A program made the position numbers and the translations under genes. This document shows, piece by piece, positions 35,301 through 42,886 of a stretch of DNA of 64,000 nt (positions within the stretch are counted from its first letter, which is position 1; each line of letters begins with the position of its first letter). The notes beneath the pieces are model-generated. The model saw only the letters and a list, made by a program, of their open reading frames with translations. It searched no databases and was not told the DNA's origin. Location: contig CAMVAT010000006.1 of assembly GCA_947165505.1 (NCBI GenBank), positions 1-64,000 of the forward strand, in the 5' to 3' direction. Source of the DNA: an uncultured Prevotellaceae bacterium. Its GTDB lineage: Bacteria > Bacteroidota > Bacteroidia > Bacteroidales > Bacteroidaceae.

Positions 35301-35374
35301 GTGGCGGTGGCTTCGGTGGCGGTCGTCCCGGTGGCGGTTTCGGCGGCGGTGGTTTCGGCGGTGGCCGATTCTGA
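32339..35374 (+). CDS. TonB-receptor-like outer-membrane barrel protein with glycine-rich tail
   Basis: A 1011-residue protein of the same family as the 17633 gene. Signal peptide to about 21, Ig-like carboxypeptidase-regulatory domain (VTGHVWDSQAQEDVIQATVM), plug (EELVKKIPGADID, INGKQVKKIKVDGKEF), then an OMP_b-brl barrel with LNITMGNPGLKPSFTNSF. The barrel closes at HVIYRFNLFGGKEAR; beyond it is a ~55-residue tail made almost only of Gly, Pro, Arg, Met and Phe (GMGGP, GGRPGG and GFGGG units). A similar GGGGRGRFGGGR patch lies near residue 291. Alone on its transcript; substrate unknown. No exact -7 box was found; AACCTTTG at 32229 is the nearest. Confidence 0.87.
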   Translation: MRRIVMALCLFLTAWTTAQAQTENATDSVAYQVTGHVWDSQAQEDVIQATVMLLRQDSTMVVGGVSDMEGRFTLKAPAPGKYILRISSVGYNNYTQNVTVAVGRNLDLADINLSTDATLLAETTVVGRAPKVVLKEDTFVYNSSAYRAPEGSAVEELVKKIPGADIDDNGNITINGKQVKKIKVDGKEFMTGDTQTALKNLPSSIVDQIKAYDEKSDLARVTGIDDGEEQTVLDFGLKRGMNKGLFGNIDLGIGTHDRYSERGMGAWFNDKYRIMLMGSANNTNDQGFPGGGGRGRFGGGRNGLNAAKMLGLNVNYEVTKLKIDGSIRWNHRNGDVLSKQSTENFVSTVGSFSNARNQNYTRSNSWNGQMRLEWKPDTMTNIMFRPNFSYSTSDGNQMNISATYSADPYDYVESPLEQEALDVLEAQGVMVNSRKNNSITYGKSASANAMVQVNRKLNSRGRNITFQGNVRYGDNDNTSLSFSDVHLYLQKTQAGLDSTYQTNRYNLTPTKNWSYSLQGTYSEPIARSMFLQFSYRYQYSYNKSDRSTYDFSELGEAFFDGVPQRYRGWNPYLSRLTQSIDDYYDQDLSRFSEYKNYIHDLQLTYRWIQPKFQFNAGFMVQPQRSYFIQDYQGVHVDTKRDVVNWSPTLDFRYRFSQVSNLRINYRGSSSQPSMSDLLDIVDDSDPLNITMGNPGLKPSFTNSFRLFYNTYIQNHQRSIMTFVNYSNTRNSISNMVTYDGKTGGRTTRPENINGNWNMQAAFMFNTAIDSLGVWNVNTFTNYSYSNNVGYLSLGNSDSQKNTTRTTTVMERLSLAFRKDWFEIEPNGSFTYTHGRNKLQSTSDLDTWQFSYGVNLNLIFDWGTSLTTGISQNSRRGYNDQSMNTDELIWNAQISQGFLKGKALTVSLQFYDILHRQSTLTRTINAMMRSDTEYNSINSYAMLHVIYRFNLFGGKEARNGMGGPGMGGPGMGGPGGRPGGFGGGRPGGGGGGFGGGRPGGGFGGGGFGGGRF

Positions 35375-35393
35375 TTGTCGCGCATCAAAGCCG

Positions 35394-35445
35394 CAAAGAC
35401 GTCGGAGGCACGGAACAAACTCGTTCCGTGCCTCCGACGTCTTTG
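35394..35445. terminator. Long inverted-repeat terminator
   Basis: Perfect 23-bp arms (CAAAGACGTCGGAGG... and its complement) around a 6-nt loop, 20 nt after the barrel-gene stop. The stem ends in AAAG / CTTT rather than a T-run, so termination may be bidirectional. Confidence 0.75.
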
Positions 35446-35620
35446 GTGAGTGTTGAGCGTTGAGTTTTTAGTGTTTAGTGTTGAGTGTTTAGTGTTCTAC
35501 ACGATTTCGTGCTCGGAGCAAATCTCTCACCTCTCACCTCTTACCTCTTACCTCCATATCATATCTCCTGCCCCCTGCTCCCTGCCCCTTGCCCCAAAAC
35601 GAATCTCTTACCCCTTACCT
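35446..35620. repeat. Low-complexity spacer between convergent genes
   Basis: GTGTTTAGTGTTGAG units, then a block (35484-35520, TTCTACACGATTTCGTGCTC) that matches 60421-60457 closely, then CTCTTACCTCTTACC units that mirror the (GAGGTRAGAG)n run at 2249. No gene is seen; the end of purN reads into the CTC repeats. Confidence 0.6.
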
Positions 35621-36202
35621 CTAAATTTCACCTCTCATCTCTAAGACCACCTTTTCAATCACCTCGGGAAAGTATCTCATTTCGAGCACATGCTCCTTGT
35701 CGGCAATGTCGTGAGGGGTGTCGTCGGGTGATATGGGTGTGCTGTATTGCGCGATGATCTCGCCGCCGTCGCACACGCTGCTCACCCAATGCACGGTCAT
35801 GCCCGTCTCGGTGTCGCCGGCAGCTTTCACCGCCTCGTGCACGTGCATGCCCCACATCCCCTTGCCGCCATGCTTAGGCAGCAGGGCCGGGTGTATGTTG
35901 ATGATGCGTCGCGGATAGGCCTCGATCATATAGTCGGGCACCATCAGCAGGAATCCCGCCAGCACGATGAAGTCGATGCCGTACTGGGTCAGCAGGGGCA
36001 ACATCTGCGAGGGGTCGTTGAGTTCGGCTTTCTTCTTCACCACGGCAGGCACGCCGAGGTTGCGGGCCCGCACCAGTGCGTAGGCGTCGTCGCGGTTGCT
36101 CACCACCAGCGCCACGCTGATGTCGTCGCGCCCGGAGAAATGGCGTATGATGTTTTCGCAGTTGGTGCCGTTGCCCGACACGAATATGGCTATCTTTGTC
36201 AT
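35621..36202 (-). CDS. purN: Phosphoribosylglycinamide formyltransferase
   Basis: Transfers the formyl group of 10-formyl-THF to GAR in purine synthesis. The 193-residue protein has FVSGNGTNCENII at the N-terminus, VLAGFLLMVP, the catalytic segment INIHPALLPKHGGKGMWG (Asn and His) and the following HEAVKAAGDTETGMTVHWV with the catalytic Asp region. Last gene of the leftward rplY-pth-S4-purN group (47-nt gap). Confidence 0.94.
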   Translation of the reverse strand: MTKIAIFVSGNGTNCENIIRHFSGRDDISVALVVSNRDDAYALVRARNLGVPAVVKKKAELNDPSQMLPLLTQYGIDFIVLAGFLLMVPDYMIEAYPRRIINIHPALLPKHGGKGMWGMHVHEAVKAAGDTETGMTVHWVSSVCDGGEIIAQYSTPISPDDTPHDIADKEHVLEMRYFPEVIEKVVLEMRGEI

Positions 36203-36249
36203 GGTTGTTTGGGGGGTAAAAGTGTTTTTTTTAGTTTTTGCTAGTCTTA

Positions 36250-36666
36250 CTAGTCTAAATCATCGTCATCGTCGTCGTCGAAGCCGAAGAGCACAGGGTC
36301 GGTGAAGGCATCCATCGAACGGCGGTCTTTCTTGGTGGGGCGGCCGGTGCCGCGGGCGCGGTCAACGAACCCGCTGATGCGGCTCATCTCCAGTATCTCA
36401 TATTGCTTGGGGTCGGTCACATTCTCGTATATCTCAGGCAACAGTTTGGCACCCACCCGCTGTTCGATGCACTTGATGACGCGGAAAGAGTAGGTGACGG
36501 GCGGCTTGCGCACATCCACCACCTCGCCTTCCTTGAGCATGCGCGATGGCTTCACGTTCATCCCGGCGATGGTGACACGCCCGTTTTTGCAGGCGTCGGC
36601 GGCAATGGAGCGCGTCTTGAAGATGCGTGCGGCCCACAGCCATTTATCTATTCTCGCTTCTGTCAT
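36250..36666 (-). CDS. S4-domain RNA-binding protein (Hsp15/HslR-like)
   Basis: A 138-residue protein. Residues 1-60 form an S4 domain ([42 protein letters not shown]), as in Hsp15, which binds stalled 50S subunits carrying peptidyl-tRNA. A basic segment [11 protein letters not shown] follows, then an Asp-only tail (seven consecutive D) of a kind common in Bacteroidota members. Its ATG overlaps the pth stop by 4 nt, a fitting neighbour because both act on peptidyl-tRNA problems. Confidence 0.9.
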   Translation of the reverse strand: MTEARIDKWLWAARIFKTRSIAADACKNGRVTIAGMNVKPSRMLKEGEVVDVRKPPVTYSFRVIKCIEQRVGAKLLPEIYENVTDPKQYEILEMSRISGFVDRARGTGRPTKKDRRSMDAFTDPVLFGFDDDDDDDLD

Positions 36667-37316
36667 GGCTTCTTCGTGGATATTCCGGATCCTCCGGATT
36701 CTCCGGATATTCCTGAATCTCCGGTTTTTCCGGTTTCCTTGGTTGCGGCGATACGTCGCTTATTGAATTGGTTCATGGTGATATTTACGCCGGCGAGCAC
36801 GAAACTGCGTATGATGTCTTGTGCCGTGGCGATGGCCTCGTCGATGAGCGTTTTCTCCTCGGGTGTGAACTCGCCGAGCACGAAGTCGATTTGTGCTCCC
36901 CGTGCGAAGTCGCTGCCGATGCCCACACGCAGGCGGGCATACTGTTGCCCGATGAGTTGCTGGATATGTCCCAGTCCGTTGTGCGAGCCGGCGCTGCCGT
37001 TGGCCTTCAGTCTGAGCGTGCCCACGGGCAGTGCCAGGTCATCTACGATGACGAGCAGCCGGCTCTCGTCGATATTCTCTTTGTTGAGCCAATAGCGCAC
37101 GGCATTGCCGCTCAGGTTCATGTAGGTGGTGGGCTTCAGCAGGAACAGTTTCCGTCCCTTCAACGACATCTCAGCCACATAGCCGTAGCGCTTGTCGTCG
37201 AAAACAATATTGGACGCCTTTGCGAAAGCGTCCAATACCATATATCCTGTGTTGTGGCGGGTTTGGGCGTATTCCGCGCCGGGGTTGCCCAGTCCCACAA
37301 TCAAATACTTGTCCAT
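36663..37316 (-). CDS. pth: Peptidyl-tRNA hydrolase
   Basis: Cleaves peptidyl-tRNA released by stalled ribosomes. Residues 1-190 are canonical: [18 protein letters not shown] with the catalytic His21, [21 protein letters not shown] and [12 protein letters not shown]. The last ~24 residues (from [10 protein letters not shown] on) are Gly/Ser-rich, encoded by a 9-nt TCCGGANNN repeat, and are not part of the usual fold. Overlaps the S4 gene by 4 nt and begins 9 nt after rplY. Confidence 0.95.
   Translation of the reverse strand: MDKYLIVGLGNPGAEYAQTRHNTGYMVLDAFAKASNIVFDDKRYGYVAEMSLKGRKLFLLKPTTYMNLSGNAVRYWLNKENIDESRLLVIVDDLALPVGTLRLKANGSAGSHNGLGHIQQLIGQQYARLRVGIGSDFARGAQIDFVLGEFTPEEKTLIDEAIATAQDIIRSFVLAGVNITMNQFNKRRIAATKETGKTGDSGISGESGGSGISTKKP
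36676..36745 (-). repeat. TCCGGANNN minisatellite in the 3' end of pth
   Basis: Degenerate 9-nt units built on the palindrome TCCGGA, read in frame as Gly-x-Ser/Thr. A second array of the same unit ends coaE (41084-41157). Confidence 0.8.
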
Positions 37317-37325
37317 GTTTGTCTG

Positions 37326-37943
37326 TTATTCTGCGGCAGCAGCTTCCTCTTCGGTGTCTGAGGCGGCAGCCAGCGAAGCGGCACGTGTCATCTTGATAGA
37401 GCATACGATGACCTCTTTCGGTGTGGCAATCTCCAGACCTTCGAAGCTCAGCTGACCCACTTTGATGCTCTTGCCGATGCGCAGGCTTGTGACATCCACG
37501 TCGAGGTGCTCGGGAATCTGCTGGAAGGGAGCGGTGACGTTGATCTTGCGGATAGAGAGGTTCATACGTCCGCCGTCGCGCACACCCTGAGCCAGTCCTA
37601 CCAGGCGCACGGGGATGCCGATGGTGATGGGTTTCTCCTCGTTGATCTCATAGAAATCGACGTGCAGCACAGCGTCGGTGACGGGGTGGAACTGCAGCTC
37701 TTTGAGCACTGCGGTGTGGTGCTCGCCGTCGATATTGAGGTTGATGACATAGATGTGCGGGGTGTACACCACGCGGCGCAGGTCTTTGGCCAGGATGGCG
37801 AAGGCGTGAGCCTCGGGTTTGCCGTCGGCGCCTTTTTTCTCACCATACAGATTACAGGGCACATAACCCTCCTTGCGCAGCTCGCGGGTAGCTTTCTTAC
37901 CCGTCTCTTTGCGGACGATGCCGCTCAATGCAAATTCTTTCAT
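37326..37943 (-). CDS. rplY: 50S ribosomal protein L25 (CTC form)
   Basis: 5S-rRNA-binding ribosomal protein. At 205 residues it is the long general-stress CTC form, with an N-terminal L25 domain (LSGIVRKETGKKATRELRKEGYVPCNLYG) and a C-terminal beta domain (IGIPVRLVGLAQGVRDGG), ending in an Ala/Glu tail. First gene of the leftward group with pth, the S4 protein and purN; a -7 box lies 74 nt upstream. Confidence 0.95.
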   Translation of the reverse strand: MKEFALSGIVRKETGKKATRELRKEGYVPCNLYGEKKGADGKPEAHAFAILAKDLRRVVYTPHIYVINLNIDGEHHTAVLKELQFHPVTDAVLHVDFYEINEEKPITIGIPVRLVGLAQGVRDGGRMNLSIRKINVTAPFQQIPEHLDVDVTSLRIGKSIKVGQLSFEGLEIATPKEVIVCSIKMTRAASLAAASDTEEEAAAAE

Positions 37944-38017
37944 TTTTTGTGTTACTCTAAATTAAGTGTTATTACGATGCTTAATTCACCATCACACGAT
38001 GCGTCAAAAAAGCGGTG

Positions 38018-38025
38018 CAAAGGTA
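38018..38025 (-). promoter_or_regulatory. -7 box of the rplY operon
   Basis: TACCTTTG on the minus strand. CAAA at 38042-38045 gives a TTTG only 16 nt upstream, shorter than consensus. Confidence 0.55.
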
Positions 38026-38109
38026 CACCTTTTTCGCGAAACAAAAAAGGAATCTATAAAAAATCAGATAAAAACATCGGTTTTTCTTGCAGATTCCGAG
38101 TAAAACTGC

Positions 38110-38117
38110 TATTTTTG
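38110..38117 (+). promoter_or_regulatory. -7 box of the nusB operon
   Basis: TATTTTTG, 45 nt before the nusB ATG. It shows that the much longer open frame beginning at 37506, antisense to rplY, is not the gene. Confidence 0.6.
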
Positions 38118-38162
38118 CAAAATATTTTCGACAAGAACACAAATCAACAAACATTTTCCGAC

Positions 38163-39101
38163 ATGATTAATAGGGAATTGATTCGTATTAAGATAGTTCA
38201 GTTAACCTACGCATACTATCAAAACGGTAATCACAATATGAGCAACGCGGAGAAAGAACTCATGTTCAGCCTCTCTAAATCCTACGACCTGTATAATTAT
38301 CTGCTATTGCTGATCGTGGCCATCAACAAAGAGATGCGTCGCCGTGTGGAGGTGCTCACAGCCAGAGCCAAGCGCGAGGGCACGCCGCTGCCGTCGGAGA
38401 AGTTCGTCAACAACCGCTTTGCATTGCAATTGGAAGGCAACAAGATGCTGCTCGACTATATCGACGAGAAGAAACTCACTTGGAATGATGACGTGGATGC
38501 CGTGCGCCGTCTGTGCAACACCATCGAGCAGAGCGAGATGTATCAGGAGTATATGGCTTCCGAGGAAGACAGCTACGAGGCCGACCGTGAGTTGTGGCGC
38601 AAGATCTATAAGACTTTGATCACCGAGAACGAAGACCTTGACGCGCTGCTCGAAGAGAAGAGCCTCTATTGGAACGATGACAAAGAGGTGGTAGATACCT
38701 TTGTGCTGAAGACCATCAAGCGGTTCGACGAGAAATCGTCGTCGCGGCAGGAACTGCTGCCTGAGTTCAAGGATGAGGAGGATAAAATCTTCGCCCAGAA
38801 GCTGTTTCGCTCGGCCATACTCAATGCTGATGAATATCAGCGGTATATGAGCGAGATGTCGCGCAACTGGGACTTCTCGCGCCTAGCCTACATGGACATT
38901 GTGATCATGCAGATAGCCATCGCCGAGATGCTCACCTTCCCCAGCATCCCCGTCAGTGTGACCATCAATGAGTACGTGGAGCTGTCGAAACTCTACAGCA
39001 CCCCCAAGAGCGGCGGATACATCAACGGGATGCTCGATGCCATCGCACACTATCTGGTGGATACGGGGCGTATGCTCAAACCGTTAGGAGTGAAGGGTTA
39101 A
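38163..39101 (+). CDS. nusB: Transcription antitermination factor NusB (long Bacteroidota form)
   Basis: Binds boxA RNA with S10 during rRNA transcription. The 312-residue protein has the N-terminal start MINRELIRIKIVQLTYAYYQ, a Bacteroidota-specific helical extension with LWRKIYKTLITENEDLDALL, and the NusB core in the last ~100 residues (SRLAYMDIVIMQIAIAEML, VTINEYVELSKLYSTPKSGGYINGMLDAI). First gene of a seven-gene rightward set. Confidence 0.93.
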   Translation: MINRELIRIKIVQLTYAYYQNGNHNMSNAEKELMFSLSKSYDLYNYLLLLIVAINKEMRRRVEVLTARAKREGTPLPSEKFVNNRFALQLEGNKMLLDYIDEKKLTWNDDVDAVRRLCNTIEQSEMYQEYMASEEDSYEADRELWRKIYKTLITENEDLDALLEEKSLYWNDDKEVVDTFVLKTIKRFDEKSSSRQELLPEFKDEEDKIFAQKLFRSAILNADEYQRYMSEMSRNWDFSRLAYMDIVIMQIAIAEMLTFPSIPVSVTINEYVELSKLYSTPKSGGYINGMLDAIAHYLVDTGRMLKPLGVKG

Positions 39102-39142
39102 GAGATTAGAGATAAGAATTTATTCACATAATTTATTATAAT

Positions 39143-39487
39143 ATGTACACAAGTATTTTATTGGCTGCGCAAGACGGAGCCGCACAGGCTCAACCCGCAG
39201 GCGGCGGAATGGGCTTCCTGATTATGATGGTGGCCATCTTTGCCATCATGTGGCTCTTTATGATCCGTCCGCAACAGAAAAAGCAAAAGCAGATTCGTGA
39301 ATTTCAGAACGCCCTGAAAGAGGGCACTCGTGTGGTGACCGGCGGCGGTATCTACGGTACCGTGAAGCGTATCGACATCGAGAAAGGTAAGGTAGAGGTA
39401 GAGATCGCCCACGGCGTGGTCATCGAAGTGGATAAGGGCTTTGTCTATGCCGATGCCAATTCGCAAGTGCAGGCGGCAGCCAAGTGA
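39143..39487 (+). CDS. yajC: Preprotein translocase subunit YajC
   Basis: Accessory membrane subunit of the SecDF-YajC complex. The 114-residue protein has one membrane helix at about 22-42 (GMGFLIMMVAIFAIMWLFM), then RPQQKKQKQIREFQNALKEG and the conserved GDRV-like VVTGGGIYGTV. Follows nusB by 41 nt, an order common in Bacteroidota. Confidence 0.95.
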   Translation: MYTSILLAAQDGAAQAQPAGGGMGFLIMMVAIFAIMWLFMIRPQQKKQKQIREFQNALKEGTRVVTGGGIYGTVKRIDIEKGKVEVEIAHGVVIEVDKGFVYADANSQVQAAAK

Positions 39488-39531
39488 GCAGCCTGTGAGG
39501 TAGAACGCACACCATTAGTGTCAGCCGACAG

Positions 39532-40530
39532 ATGAACACACCTAAAAAAGGTATATTCCAACTTGTCAGGGGCTTCTTATTCAAGTTATTGAATAAGGAG
39601 TTTCTGATTTTTTTGTTCTTTCTGGCATTGAGCAGTGTGTTCTGGCTGTCGATGACGCTCAACGACACATTGGAAAAAGAATTGTCGATACCTGTCGTCG
39701 TGACCCATGTGCCCAAAGATGTATATATCACCAACGCCAAGGACTCGACCAACCTGATAGACACCCTGCGCGTGACGTTGAGCGACAAGGGCTATACACT
39801 CGCCTCGTATATCTATGGGCAAGGGCTAGCACCCATCTATCTCAATTACGAGAGCATCAAGAATTCTGGCGGTCATTATGAGTTTAGCTCTTCCGACCTG
39901 AAAAGAATGCTGCGGTCGCAGTTGACTAGCTCTACGGTCATCGTGTCGATGAAGCCCGAGAAGGTGGATGTGTATTACAGCCATGAGAAGAAAGAGGTGG
40001 GCGTGCAGTTTTATGGCCGCATCAAAGCCGCCGACAACTATTTCATTACCGACACTGTGATAGAACCGAAGACCGTGACTCTCTTTGCCAATAGCGACAT
40101 ACGCAGCCGCTACGACAACGTGCAGACGGAGTATGCCTCGTTGACGGGCCTCTCAGAGCCTGTGACACGCTCTGTGCGGCTCAAGCCAGTAGGCGGTTCG
40201 CGTCTGGAGCCCGAGTTTGTCAATGTCACCGTCATGGTCGATATGTTGCAAGACCAGCAGATGAAGGTACCCGTCACGGCTGTCAACGTGCCCGCCGACT
40301 TCCGTCTGATTACCTATCCGCCGAAGGTGGAGGTGAAATATGTGGTGGCCAGCAAAAAGGCCAACATGGTCAGAGAGTCGGATTTCAGGGTGTCCACCGA
40401 TTTCCAGACCATCGGCGACAGTCCGAAGTGCAAGCTCAAGGTGACGTGCAGCAACCCCAATGTGAAAAGCTTCTCTCTGCGTGAAGACTCAGTAAGATGT
40501 GTGAAAGAGCAAAAGGCAGGCAACCATTGA
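39532..40530 (+). CDS. YbbR-like domain protein
   Basis: A 332-residue membrane-anchored protein. One membrane helix at about 24-43 (FLIFLFFLALSSVFWLSM), then extracytoplasmic YbbR-type beta domains with repeated patterns (PVVVTHVPKDVY; VPVTAVNVPADFRLITYPPKVEV). In Firmicutes YbbR (CdaR) modulates a diadenylate cyclase; in Bacteroidota the gene sits between yajC and coaE as here and its partner is not established. Its end overlaps coaE. Confidence 0.82.
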   Translation: MNTPKKGIFQLVRGFLFKLLNKEFLIFLFFLALSSVFWLSMTLNDTLEKELSIPVVVTHVPKDVYITNAKDSTNLIDTLRVTLSDKGYTLASYIYGQGLAPIYLNYESIKNSGGHYEFSSSDLKRMLRSQLTSSTVIVSMKPEKVDVYYSHEKKEVGVQFYGRIKAADNYFITDTVIEPKTVTLFANSDIRSRYDNVQTEYASLTGLSEPVTRSVRLKPVGGSRLEPEFVNVTVMVDMLQDQQMKVPVTAVNVPADFRLITYPPKVEVKYVVASKKANMVRESDFRVSTDFQTIGDSPKCKLKVTCSNPNVKSFSLREDSVRCVKEQKAGNH

Positions 40531-41159
40531 AGATAGCGATCACCGGCGGCATAGGCAGCGGCAAGTCGTATGTATGCGCACGCCTCCGACGCTTCGGCAT
40601 CGACATCTATGACTGCGATGCCGCCGCCAAGCGGTTGATGCGCACGTCGGCGTCGCTGCAGCAGGCGCTGCGCGAGGCAGTGGGCAGCGATGTCTATCAA
40701 GACGGTGTGCTCAACAAAGCCCGCATGGCACAGTTCCTGCTCGCCTCGGAGCACAATGCGCAGATCATCGACCGACTGGTGCATCCGGCTGTGGCAGCCG
40801 ACTTCGTGGCGTCGGGACAGACATGGATGGAATGTGCCATCCTCTTCGAGAGCGGCTTCGACCGGCTGGTAGATGCGGTGGTGTGCGTGGATGCGCCCCG
40901 CGAGGTGCGCATGCAGCGTGTCATGGCCCGCGACGGCATCACCGCAGCGAAGGCCGAAGAGTGGATGCAGCGGCAGTGGCCGTCCGACGAGGTGCGCCGC
41001 CGCAGCGACTACGTCATCCTCAACGACGGCAAGGCCGACATCGACGCGCAGATACACCAACTGCTCGATAGTCTAAATCACCCCGGAATCACCCCGGAAT
41101 CCCCCGGAAAATCCGGAAAATCCGGAAAATCCGGAATCTCCGGAATCTCCGGTCAATAA
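40497..41159 (+). CDS. coaE: Dephospho-CoA kinase
   Basis: Last step of coenzyme A synthesis. P-loop ITGGIGSGKS (15-24), then the DxD-like IYDCDAAAKRLM and the LID region; normal length except for the C-terminus, where about 24 residues (ITPESPGKSGKSGKSGISG and on) come from a TCCGGANNN repeat. The start is either ATG 40497, overlapping ybbR by 34 nt, or TTG 40527, overlapping its stop codon; the latter would give the usual short N-terminus. Confidence 0.92.
   Translation: MCERAKGRQPLKIAITGGIGSGKSYVCARLRRFGIDIYDCDAAAKRLMRTSASLQQALREAVGSDVYQDGVLNKARMAQFLLASEHNAQIIDRLVHPAVAADFVASGQTWMECAILFESGFDRLVDAVVCVDAPREVRMQRVMARDGITAAKAEEWMQRQWPSDEVRRRSDYVILNDGKADIDAQIHQLLDSLNHPGITPESPGKSGKSGKSGISGISGQ
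41084..41157 (+). repeat. TCCGGANNN minisatellite in the 3' end of coaE
   Basis: Tandem 9-nt units TCCGGAAAA (three) and TCCGGAATC (two), preceded by looser CCCCGGAATC units, all in frame and read as G-K-S and G-I-S. Same unit as in pth. Confidence 0.85.
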
Positions 41160-41188
41160 CCCCAAATAACCCAAACAACCCAAATACA

Positions 41189-41647
41189 ATGCAAAAGACC
41201 ATTCTTTCAATAGCCGGCAAACCAGGGCTTTATCAACTGGTTTCAAGAGGTAAAAACAACCTGATTGTCGAGGCTCTCGATGAGACTCACAAGCGGATGC
41301 CCGCCTTCGCCACCGACCGGGTGACATCACTGGCCGACATCGCCATGTACACCGACGCCGAAGACGTGCCCCTGATGACCATCCTCGCCGCCCTGCGCGA
41401 TAAAGAGGAAGGCAAGGTGTGCTCGCTCAACTTCAAGAAATGCTCGTCGAAGGAGCTGCGCGAATATTTCGCCGACATCCTGCCCGACTTCGACCGCGAC
41501 CGCGTGCACGACAGCGACATTCGCAAACTCTTCACATGGTATAATATCCTCGTCAACAATGGCATCACCGACTTCGAGGAAGAGATGAAGCCTACCGAGG
41601 GCGACAATATCGACGACCGTCAAGACAAACCCGCAGAAGAGGAGTGA
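41189..41647 (+). CDS. DUF5606 domain protein
   Basis: A 152-residue cytoplasmic protein. The N-terminus MQKTILSIAGKPGLYQLVSR is the family hallmark; an acidic tail (TEGDNIDDRQDKPAEEE) ends the protein. The family is restricted largely to Bacteroidota and has no known function. It lies 29 nt after coaE and 3 nt before pepT. Confidence 0.88.
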   Translation: MQKTILSIAGKPGLYQLVSRGKNNLIVEALDETHKRMPAFATDRVTSLADIAMYTDAEDVPLMTILAALRDKEEGKVCSLNFKKCSSKELREYFADILPDFDRDRVHDSDIRKLFTWYNILVNNGITDFEEEMKPTEGDNIDDRQDKPAEEE

Positions 41648-41650
41648 GCC

Positions 41651-42874
41651 ATGGACCTGACCGAGAGATTCATCAACTACACCCGCTTCGACACACAGTC
41701 GAGCGAAGAGAGCCAGAGTGTGCCCTCCACATCCAAACAGTTGGTGTTTGCCGAATACCTGAAACGTGAACTGGAGGATGAGGGCTTCGACGACGTGGAG
41801 ATGGACGACAAAGGGTATATCTACGCTACGCTGAAGGCCAATACGAAGAAGAAGGTGCCCGTCATCGGATTTATCTCGCACTATGACACCAGTCCCGACT
41901 GTAGCGGCGCCGGTGTCAAGGCACGCATCGTGCGCGAGTACGACGGGGGCGACATCGAACTCTCGCCCGGCATTGTCTCATCGCCCAAGAAGTTCCCCGA
42001 ACTGTTGCAGCATACAGGCGAAGACCTCATCGTCACAGATGGCACCACGCTGCTCGGTGCCGACGACAAGGCCGGCATCGCTGAAATCGTGCAGGCGATG
42101 TGCTATCTGCGCGACCACGACGACATCGAGCACGGCGATATCCGTGTGGCGTTCAATCCCGACGAGGAGATAGGCATGGGCGCACACCACTTCGACGTAG
42201 AAAAGTTCGGCTGCGAGTGGGCCTATACCATGGATGGCGGCGATGAGGGCGAACTGGAGTTCGAGAACTTCAATGCCGCCTCGGCCAAGGTGCGCATCAA
42301 GGGCATCAGCGTGCATCCGGGCTACGCCAAAGACAAGATGGTGAATGCCAACCGGGTGGCGGCGGAGTTTGCCGCGCTGTTGCCCGCCGACGAGACGCCG
42401 GAGACCACCGAGGGCTACCAGGGCTTCTTCCATCTGCTGGGCATCAACGCCAATATCGAGAATGCCACCCTGTCGTATATCATCCGCGACCACGACCGCG
42501 ACCGCTTCGAAGACCGCAAGGCGTTTATCTGCCAGTGCGCCGAGCGCATCAACGAGAAATATGGCGAGGGCACCTGCTCGATAGAGGTGAACGACCAATA
42601 CTATAACATGAAAGAGAAGATAGACCCCAACATGCACGTCATCGACCTGGTGCTGCATGCCATGCAGGGGTGCGGGGTGGCACCACAGGTGAAGCCCATC
42701 CGTGGCGGCACCGACGGCGCCCAACTGTCGTTCAAGGGGCTGCCTTGTCCGAATATCTTCGCCGGCGGTGTCAATTTCCATGGCCCGTATGAGTTCGTCT
42801 CTATCCAGGTGATGGAAAAAGCCATGCGCGTCATCGTCAAGATCTGCGAACTCACTGCCGCATACCACGATTAA
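41651..42874 (+). CDS. pepT: Peptidase T (tripeptide aminopeptidase)
   Basis: Zinc aminopeptidase of family M20B releasing the N-terminal residue of tripeptides in the cytoplasm. All ligands are visible: His77 and Asp79 in SHYDTSPD, Asp139 in LLGADDKAG, Glu172-Glu173 in [12 protein letters not shown], Asp195 in [10 protein letters not shown], and the late His in NFHGPYEF. The 407-residue length is normal. Confidence 0.96.
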   Translation: MDLTERFINYTRFDTQSSEESQSVPSTSKQLVFAEYLKRELEDEGFDDVEMDDKGYIYATLKANTKKKVPVIGFISHYDTSPDCSGAGVKARIVREYDGGDIELSPGIVSSPKKFPELLQHTGEDLIVTDGTTLLGADDKAGIAEIVQAMCYLRDHDDIEHGDIRVAFNPDEEIGMGAHHFDVEKFGCEWAYTMDGGDEGELEFENFNAASAKVRIKGISVHPGYAKDKMVNANRVAAEFAALLPADETPETTEGYQGFFHLLGINANIENATLSYIIRDHDRDRFEDRKAFICQCAERINEKYGEGTCSIEVNDQYYNMKEKIDPNMHVIDLVLHAMQGCGVAPQVKPIRGGTDGAQLSFKGLPCPNIFAGGVNFHGPYEFVSIQVMEKAMRVIVKICELTAAYHD

Positions 42875-42886
42875 GGCTTAAGCATT

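Noticed and set aside
37506..38162. Extension of nusB far upstream
   Set aside because: The extra 219 codons are antisense to rplY, and a -7 promoter box at 38110 lies within them.
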